Assembly: GCA_023429985.1 (NCBI GenBank)
Contig: JAEZCV010000064.1
Span: forward strand, 1-8,532
Direction of reading: 5' to 3'
DNA: 8,532 bases
DNA from: Bacteroidota bacterium
Lineage (GTDB): Bacteria > Bacteroidota > Bacteroidia > Chitinophagales > Chitinophagaceae
Position numbers and translations under genes: made by a program. Of this stretch, positions 4,083-8,532 are shown one piece after another. The notes beneath the pieces are model-generated. The model did not search any database. It was not told where the DNA came from and was given only the letters and a program-made list of their open reading frames with translations. The first letter of the stretch is position 1. Each line of letters starts with the position of its first letter.

Positions 4083-6359
4083 TTATTCGGGGGTATTTTC
4101 AGTATTACCACCCGGGTTTTTTTCCAGTTTGGGACGATCTGTACGAGGGCCTTCATTCCTGGGTCTTTCTTCCCTGCGGTCTTCTCTTGGCCTGTCTTCC
4201 CTGGAGCGTTCTTCACGCATACCTTCAGGTTTCGGTAACAGGATCTTCCTGCTTAATTTGAACTTGCCTGTTTTAGGATCGGTACCCGTTAATTTAACTT
4301 TCACCTTATCGCCTTCATTCAAAACACCATCAAGTGTTTCAAGTCTTTTCCAGCTCACTTCCGAAATATGAAGTAAACCTTGTTTACCCGGAATGAATTC
4401 AACAAAAGCACCATAAGGCATAACCGATTTAACGGTTGCTTCGTATTCATCGCCAACTGTTGGAATGGCAACAATTCCCTGGATCCAGGAATGGGCCTTA
4501 TCTACTTTTTCTTTTTCTGTTCCAAAGATGCTAACTTCTCCAAGGTTGTTCTTTTCTTCAATATTGATTGTGGTTCCTGTTTCGCGCTGGATCTCCTGGA
4601 TGATCTTTCCACCAGGTCCTATCACAGCACCAATAAACTCACGGTCAATAAACATTTTCACCATCCTTGGTGCATGTGCTTTTACATCGGGGCGGGCAGC
4701 GGGCAAACATTCATGCATGGCATCCAGAATATGCATTCTTCCCCTGCGGGCCTGCTCCAATGCCTTGCGCATAACTTCCATGCTCAGTCCATCCACTTTA
4801 ATATCCATCTGGATACCGCAGATTCCATCGCGTGTTCCGGTAACTTTAAAATCCATATCTCCCAGGTGATCCTCATCGCCCAGGATATCGGTAAGAATTG
4901 CATATTCGCCATCCTTTGAAATTAAACCCATAGCAACGCCGGCAACATGTTTGTTCATTGGAACGCCTGCATCCATCAAAGCAAGCGAACCCGCACAAAC
5001 CGTAGCCATGGAAGAAGATCCATTACTTTCAAGAATATCACTCACTACACGAACCGTATATGGATAATCGGCCCCCGGCATCATTTGTTTCAATGAACGT
5101 TGTGCAAGATTACCATGACCCACTTCTCGACGGCCGGGACCTCGCAGGAATTTTACTTCCCCTGTGGAAAATGGAGGAAAATTATAATGAAGAATGAATT
5201 TGGAATATTCCGATTTGGCTGCACTTTCTACTAACAGTTCATCCAGCGGCGTGCCAAGTGTAACTGTAGTTAACGATTGTGTTTCACCCCTGGTAAACAA
5301 TGCAGCACCATGAGGCGTTGGCAGTACATCCACTTCCATATCCAGTGCACGAACATCTTCAAGTTTCCTTCCGTCCAAACGAATCTTATCTTTCAAAATC
5401 ATATCTCTTACAACATGATATTGAAGATCGGCAAGATAATTTTTTGCCAGTTTCTTTATATCGTCGGCAAGTTCTTCGCCTTCAGGAAGGTTCATTTCCT
5501 TTGCGATGAAAACTTTCAGGTCCTCATATAATTTTTTGTATTCTTCCTTGCGTTGAGCTTTAGGAAGATTAGCTCTTGACTGCTGTGCAAGTCTTTCGGT
5601 GGCAAATGCTGCTACCTGCTGTTGCAAAGTTTCGTTTACAACAGGTTTTGGATAATCGCGTTTGCCCTTTACACCTACCATTTCTCTCAATTCAAGTTGC
5701 GCCCTGATCTGGTGGCGAATTGCTTCGTGACCGATTTCCAAAGCCTGCACCAGTTCTTCTTCGCTACATTCTTTCGCTTCGCCTTCCACCATCATAATAT
5801 TCTTTTCGGTGGCAGCAATGATAAAGTCAAGGTCGGAACGTTCCATTTCGGAGCGGGAAGGGTTGATCTTAAATGCGCCATCTACCCTGCTTACTCTTAC
5901 TTCGGAAATTACTTCCTGGATGGGAACATCGGAAACGGCAAGCGCCGCAGATGCAGCTAAACAGGCCATTGCATCGGGCATTACTTCGGCATCGGAGGAA
6001 ATGAGTGTAATAATTACCTGCACTTCGCAGAAATAATCTTCGGGAAACAGCGGTCGTAAAGCACGGTCAACCAGTCGGGAGATCAGGATCTCACCATCGC
6101 TCAGGCGACCTTCTCTTTTAAAAAATGATCCCGGGATACGACCGGCTGAAGCAAATTTTTCCATGTAGTCTACGCTCAGAGGGAAAAACTCCTGGCCCGG
6201 CTTGGGCTCTTCAGATGCAACTACGGTGGCAAGCAGCATACAGTTACCCATTTTTACGGTAACTGAGCCATCGGCCTGGCGGGCGAGTCGACCGGTTTCA
6301 AGAGTGATTTCGCGGCCATCGCCTATATTAAATGATTTGCTGAATTTTTGTGATAACAT
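4083..6359 (-). CDS. pnp: Polyribonucleotide nucleotidyltransferase (PNPase)
   Basis: PNPase is the trimeric 3'-5' phosphorolytic exoribonuclease of mRNA decay, also able to add tails from nucleoside diphosphates. All domains are present: RNase PH 1 (about 10-145, with GRIPGSFFKREGR at 73-85 and SRLVDRALRPLFP at 94-106), the helical linker domain (about 240-320), RNase PH 2 (about 325-550), KH (about 565-620, loop IGPGGK at 580-585) and S1 (about 635-706, with YGAFVEF and GLLHISEVSW). Catalytic residues are in place in GDEDHLGDMDFK (Asp497, Asp503 and Lys505, matching E. coli Asp486, Asp492 and Lys494), with the phosphate-site SNGSSSMA at 445-452. Length 758 is normal for the phylum. After S1 there is a charged tail with four RE[E/D]R tetrads at 715-732. 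The gene follows rpsO with a 100-bp gap holding a hairpin and a probable promoter, and is ended by a strong terminator. Confidence 0.98.
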   Translation of the reverse strand: MLSQKFSKSFNIGDGREITLETGRLARQADGSVTVKMGNCMLLATVVASEEPKPGQEFFPLSVDYMEKFASAGRIPGSFFKREGRLSDGEILISRLVDRALRPLFPEDYFCEVQVIITLISSDAEVMPDAMACLAASAALAVSDVPIQEVISEVRVSRVDGAFKINPSRSEMERSDLDFIIAATEKNIMMVEGEAKECSEEELVQALEIGHEAIRHQIRAQLELREMVGVKGKRDYPKPVVNETLQQQVAAFATERLAQQSRANLPKAQRKEEYKKLYEDLKVFIAKEMNLPEGEELADDIKKLAKNYLADLQYHVVRDMILKDKIRLDGRKLEDVRALDMEVDVLPTPHGAALFTRGETQSLTTVTLGTPLDELLVESAAKSEYSKFILHYNFPPFSTGEVKFLRGPGRREVGHGNLAQRSLKQMMPGADYPYTVRVVSDILESNGSSSMATVCAGSLALMDAGVPMNKHVAGVAMGLISKDGEYAILTDILGDEDHLGDMDFKVTGTRDGICGIQMDIKVDGLSMEVMRKALEQARRGRMHILDAMHECLPAARPDVKAHAPRMVKMFIDREFIGAVIGPGGKIIQEIQRETGTTINIEEKNNLGEVSIFGTEKEKVDKAHSWIQGIVAIPTVGDEYEATVKSVMPYGAFVEFIPGKQGLLHISEVSWKRLETLDGVLNEGDKVKVKLTGTDPKTGKFKLSRKILLPKPEGMREERSREDRPREDRREERPRNEGPRTDRPKLEKNPGGNTENTPE
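4120..4220 (-). repeat. Arg/Glu tandem-repeat coding region in the PNPase tail
   Basis: This part of pnp encodes a low-complexity, highly charged C-terminal extension (residues about 713-745) beyond the S1 domain. Four RE[E/D]R tetrads occupy 715-718, 720-723, 725-728 and 729-732, followed by PRNEG and PRTDRP. At DNA level the 9-mer TCTTCCCTG occurs on the plus strand at 4168-4176 and 4195-4203, exactly 27 bp (nine codons) apart, suggesting repeat expansion. The tail is probably disordered and may add RNA or partner binding, which is an inference. Confidence 0.6.
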
Positions 6360-6383
6360 AAGTTGATTTTGGGGTTATTGCGG

Positions 6384-6414
6384 CAAATAAAACAGGTAGC
6401 TATAAAAGCCAAAA
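6384..6414 (-). promoter_or_regulatory. pnp: Predicted promoter of pnp in the rpsO-pnp gap
   Basis: On the minus strand TTTATTTG (6384-6391) matches the -7 consensus TAnnTTTG with one mismatch, and TTTTG (6410-6414) lies 18 nt upstream as the -33 element. The TTTG of the -7 box is followed by CCGC, exactly as in the rpsO promoter, which strengthens the call. Transcription would start about 15-20 nt before the pnp ATG. The -33 element is part of the T-rich tail of the rpsO hairpin. Confidence 0.45.
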
Positions 6415-6434
6415 CCCAACTGGTGTAAGTTGGG
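6402..6434 (-). terminator. Terminator or attenuator hairpin after rpsO
   Basis: A perfect 7-bp stem (CCCAACT at 6415-6421 and AGTTGGG at 6428-6434) with a 6-nt loop is followed, in minus-strand direction, by TTTTGGCTTTT. The T-run is interrupted, so termination is probably partial, allowing some rpsO transcripts to run into pnp. It lies 25 bp past the rpsO stop codon, the place where rpsO-pnp operons of other bacteria carry an attenuating terminator. Confidence 0.6.
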
Positions 6435-6459
6435 AGGTAGCTTGTATTCTTTCAATTGG

Positions 6460-6729
6460 TTATTTCCTTATTCCTAATTTCTCAATAAGTGAACGATAGC
6501 CCTGAAGGTTATGCTTCTGAAGGTAGTTCAATAAGCGGCGACGCTTACCTACCAGTTGCATAAGTCCGCGATGGGTTGAGAAATCTTTTTTGTTTTGCTG
6601 CAAATGACCTGAAATTTGTGAAATGCGTTCAGTCAGCATAGCGATCTGACCTTCGATAGAGCCGGTATTTGTTTCTTTACCGCCGAAGTTTGCAAAAATG
6701 GTTGCTTTTTTTTCTTTTGTTAATGGCAT
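6460..6729 (-). CDS. rpsO: 30S ribosomal protein S15
   Basis: S15 is the primary 16S rRNA-binding protein that organises the central domain of the small subunit and contributes to the intersubunit bridge. The 89-residue product has the standard length and layout: an N-terminal helix (KEKKATIFANFG), the TNTGSIEGQIAMLTERI segment at 21-36, the HRGL loop at 53-56 that contacts the three-way rRNA junction, and the basic helix GKRRRLLNYLQKHN at 61-74, ending in YRSLIEKLGIRK. The start at 6729 gives the usual MPLTKEKK. It is the first gene of the minus-strand series and is paired with pnp as in many bacteria. In E. coli S15 represses its own translation through its leader. Here the leader of about 45 nt is extremely AT-rich and I see no clear equivalent structure. 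Confidence 0.98.
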   Translation of the reverse strand: MPLTKEKKATIFANFGGKETNTGSIEGQIAMLTERISQISGHLQQNKKDFSTHRGLMQLVGKRRRLLNYLQKHNLQGYRSLIEKLGIRK

Positions 6730-6781
6730 CGTGAATTTTTTAAAATTGCATCCGATTAGATAGCTTATATATATTTGGCGG

Positions 6782-6789
6782 CAAAGGTA
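6782..6789 (-). promoter_or_regulatory. rpsO: Predicted -7 promoter element of rpsO
   Basis: TACCTTTG on the minus strand is an exact match to the Bacteroidota -7 consensus TAnnTTTG, followed by CCGCC. Transcription would start about 45 nt before the rpsO ATG. The -33 element is less clear: TTTTG at 6815-6819 is 25 nt upstream, which is longer than usual. The same TTTGCCGC octamer occurs in the pnp promoter. Confidence 0.6.
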
Positions 6790-6852
6790 AGGATTTTAAT
6801 CAAATATCTGCCTGCAAAACCCTATTTAGCATGGGATTAGCTTTTAGGTGAA

Positions 6853-6891
6853 CAGGCTCAAAAAATCAGCTCCCTGGTTTTGAACCTGAGC
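6853..6891 (+). promoter_or_regulatory. Overlapping alternative hairpins upstream of the miaE-like gene
   Basis: CAGGCTCAAAA (6853-6863) can pair with TTTTGAACCTG (6878-6888), an 11-position stem with one mismatch. The same right-hand bases can instead fold locally as GCTC/GAGC (6869-6872 with 6888-6891) plus GGTT/AACC (6876-6879 with 6883-6886) around a TTG loop. The two foldings exclude each other. No T-run follows, so it is not a terminator. It lies 22 bp before the start codon at 6914 and may be an operator or a leader RNA structure. The function is unproven. Confidence 0.3.
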
Positions 6892-6913
6892 AGGATATAA
6901 ATAACAAAATTAA

Positions 6914-7528
6914 ATGAAGGAAGAACTCACGGAAGATACCAAATCAATCTTAGGACTGCATTTACCTACCGATCCGCGGTGGGTTAACCTGGCGGGTATT
7001 TCGTTACAGGAAATATTGAGCGATCATGCCTACTGCGAACAAAAAGCAGCTACTTCCTGCATTTCCCTGATCCAGCGTTATAACCAGAAAGAAAAACTGG
7101 TAAAAGCCCTGGCTCCTGTTGTTACCGAAGAATGGGGACACTTTCGCATGGTGTTGGCAGAACTGGAAAAGCGGGGACTTAAACTGGGTATGCAGCGAAA
7201 AGACAATTATGTAAACGCTTTAACCGGTTTTGTGCAAACAGGCGGTGCGGAAGAAGGCCGTTTGCTCGATCAGCTTTTATTTATGGCTATGATAGAAGCC
7301 AGGAGCTGTGAACGTTTTAAAAGACTGAGCGAAGGCCTTGATGATGCCTATATGAGAAAATTTTACAGGCGATTTATGGAAAGTGAGGCCGGGCATTATA
7401 CACTTTTTATTGAGCTGGCAGAAACCTATATTGAAAAATCAAAGGTGAAAGCCCGGTGGAAACAATGGCTGGATTTTGAAGCAGGTATAATGAAAGAAAT
7501 GGAATTGCGCGGCGACAGGATCCATTAG
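6914..7528 (+). CDS. miaE: MiaE-like tRNA-(ms2io6A37) hydroxylase, diiron enzyme
   Basis: MiaE is a non-haem diiron monooxygenase of ferritin-like fold that hydroxylates the isopentenyl side chain of the modified adenosine at position 37 of tRNAs reading codons that start with U. The metal ligands are visible as a complete set: Glu42 in DHAYCEQKAA, Glu73 and His76 in EEWGH, Glu128 in IEARSCERF, and Glu158 and His161 in SEAGH. The typical order of helices is retained, and the 204-residue length is close to that of the family. The N-terminal WVNLAGISLQEILSDHAYCE is characteristic. The reaction depends on earlier modification by MiaA and MiaB, which are not in this window. The ATG at 6914 is preceded by an A-rich leader and two overlapping inverted repeats. 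The gene is divergent from rpsO and converges with the GSCFA gene, leaving only 5 bp between the stops and no terminator. Confidence 0.93.
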   Translation: MKEELTEDTKSILGLHLPTDPRWVNLAGISLQEILSDHAYCEQKAATSCISLIQRYNQKEKLVKALAPVVTEEWGHFRMVLAELEKRGLKLGMQRKDNYVNALTGFVQTGGAEEGRLLDQLLFMAMIEARSCERFKRLSEGLDDAYMRKFYRRFMESEAGHYTLFIELAETYIEKSKVKARWKQWLDFEAGIMKEMELRGDRIH

Positions 7529-7533
7529 AAGTA

Positions 7534-8532
7534 TCATTCTGTTTTCAAACCATTTTGAAACTTTTCAATTTCTTCTTTGAAATCCAATTCGGGAAACTGC
7601 TCCTTTAACCTTATCGTTTTCTCCAGTGAAGCCTGCAGGAATTTTTTATGACTGCCTGAAGAAGGATTGAAAGGCCTGTGTTTGAATGCCAGGTTAATGG
7701 AATTGATCTCCTCCATTAATTTTCGGGTTGAATCTTCCATACATGCCTGCTGGAACTTTTCCCAAACATATTCGGTGGCAGCATAATTGGGATGAACCAT
7801 GTCCTCGGCATAAAACCTGTAATCGCGCAGGTCGTCGATCACCAGCTCATAAGCTGGAAAATAATAAAGGCCTTCAAACTTATTTACCAGGTGATGAACA
7901 GCCTGTATCAATACAGCTTTGCTCCGGTTATTTTCAACTACCCCTTCCCGTAAGTGACGCACAGGGCTGATGGTAAAGATGATTTTTATTCCGGGACTGA
8001 AATGAAATAAGCGATGCATTACATTATCGAGCGCACTTAAAACCTCCTCAGTTGTAAGTAACTTTTTATTGAACCAGTTGGCAGGGGCCTTATGATTATT
8101 TGCAGCAACAGTACCCGGAAGGGCATTTATGGCTAATTCCGACAAAGTATAAACCCATGCCGATCCCAATGTGATCATCACATAGTCGGATTTCTTTATA
8201 AAATCGTGCGTGAAGTTTATGGATGAATTAATTTTCTCAATTGCCTCCGAAACTGTTATTCCAGAAAAACGGCTATGGTGTTTCCAGCTATGCCAACCCT
8301 CATTCAGTTCAAACAAATCGTTTGCAGCGTATTGCTTTTTATCAATATAATCTACAATAGCCTCGGAAACACTAATGGGGTTAAATAAAATGCCATGGGG
8401 ATTTTCAAGCACCCGGAATTTATTCCTTTTTAATTTTTCACCAATATTTTCGGTAAAGCAGGATCCAATCAAAAACAATTTATGACTATGGCTGATGGGC
8501 CAGGCAAGTTTTTTTATATCGAATTCAAAATG
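7534..8532 (-). CDS. GSCFA-domain protein, SGNH-hydrolase-like (5' end outside window)
   Basis: This is a GSCFA-family protein, a group related to SGNH/GDSL hydrolases and common in Bacteroidota, with no established substrate. The minus-strand frame stays open to the window edge, giving 332 visible residues beginning HFEFDIKK. That is near the expected N-terminus, so only a few residues should be missing. A TTG codon at 8476-8478 inside the frame could be misread as a start, but the family N-terminal strand upstream of it rules this out. Motifs are LIGSCFTENIG at 21-31 with the putative nucleophile Ser24, the MITLGSAWVY block at 119-128 with Gly123, TISPVRHLREG at 187-197, and DLRDYRFYAEDMVHPN at 234-249 carrying the Asp244-x-x-His247 pair. 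The C-terminal portion is helical and charged. No signal peptide is visible in the part seen. Its activity on sugars, lipids or cell-wall esters is not known. It converges with the miaE-like gene. Confidence 0.9.
   Translation of the reverse strand, partial: HFEFDIKKLAWPISHSHKLFLIGSCFTENIGEKLKRNKFRVLENPHGILFNPISVSEAIVDYIDKKQYAANDLFELNEGWHSWKHHSRFSGITVSEAIEKINSSINFTHDFIKKSDYVMITLGSAWVYTLSELAINALPGTVAANNHKAPANWFNKKLLTTEEVLSALDNVMHRLFHFSPGIKIIFTISPVRHLREGVVENNRSKAVLIQAVHHLVNKFEGLYYFPAYELVIDDLRDYRFYAEDMVHPNYAATEYVWEKFQQACMEDSTRKLMEEINSINLAFKHRPFNPSSGSHKKFLQASLEKTIRLKEQFPELDFKEEIEKFQNGLKTE

Noticed and set aside
4010..4216. A 68-residue minus-strand frame bridging the pnp tail, the terminator and the prmA start.
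   Set aside because: It is out of frame with both genes, crosses the terminator hairpin, and gains its basic look from the Arg/Glu-rich repeat read in another frame.
4380..4919. A 179-residue plus-strand open frame.
   Set aside because: It lies entirely antisense to the KH and RNase PH 2 coding region of pnp and its translation shows no domain; it is a shadow of a strongly conserved gene.
8476..8478. TTG as the start codon of the GSCFA gene.
   Set aside because: The frame remains open to the window edge and the upstream residues form the family's N-terminal strand before GSCF.
1..8532. A mobile element, defence island, CRISPR array or secretion system hidden in the window.
   Set aside because: No transposase, integrase, direct-repeat array, terminal repeats or defence-type domains were seen; the genes are housekeeping and consistent in style across the window.

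Overview
The window looks like chromosomal core genome of a Bacteroidota bacterium, most likely in or near the family Chitinophagaceae. This is an inference from protein style (GSCFA protein, PNPase and PrmA variants), from AT-rich and mostly Shine-Dalgarno-free leaders, and from several matches to the Bacteroidota -7 promoter element TAnnTTTG. I see no mobile element, CRISPR array, tRNA, rRNA or phage gene.

Layout. 1-251 (+): the last part of an elongation factor G-like GTPase entering from the left, closed by a strong terminator (276-314). 413-956 (+): two 83-residue proteins I cannot assign, 40 bp apart, ending in a palindromic terminator (956-986) that serves both strands. 988-1440 (-): a DUF3052-like conserved small protein with a good promoter and a palindrome near its likely transcript start. 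1606-2415 (-): an M48 zinc metalloprotease lipoprotein with its own terminator. 2523-3170 (-): plsY. 3238-4035 (-): prmA. 4083-6359 (-): pnp. 6460-6729 (-): rpsO. 6914-7528 (+): a miaE-like tRNA hydroxylase. 7534-8532 (-): a GSCFA-domain SGNH-hydrolase-like protein that runs off the right edge. No stretch over 300 bp lacks a gene.

How the genes fit together. On the minus strand the order of transcription is rpsO, pnp, prmA, plsY, M48 protease. The rpsO-pnp pair is a widely conserved arrangement linking a 30S protein to the main phosphorolytic exoribonuclease. Here the two are separated by a hairpin and what looks like a second promoter. prmA (methylation of ribosomal protein L11) follows pnp, but a terminator hairpin lies between them and its U-tract touches the prmA start codon. 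plsY (first acyl transfer of phospholipid synthesis) and the periplasmic or outer-membrane protease add envelope functions. With EF-G, S15, PNPase, PrmA and MiaE in one window, translation and RNA maintenance dominate.

I did not find an obviously new system. What deserves a second look is regulatory and small-scale: the terminator-abutted prmA start, the rpsO-pnp junction, the charged repeat tail of PNPase, two alternative hairpins ahead of miaE, and the two uncharacterised 83-residue genes.
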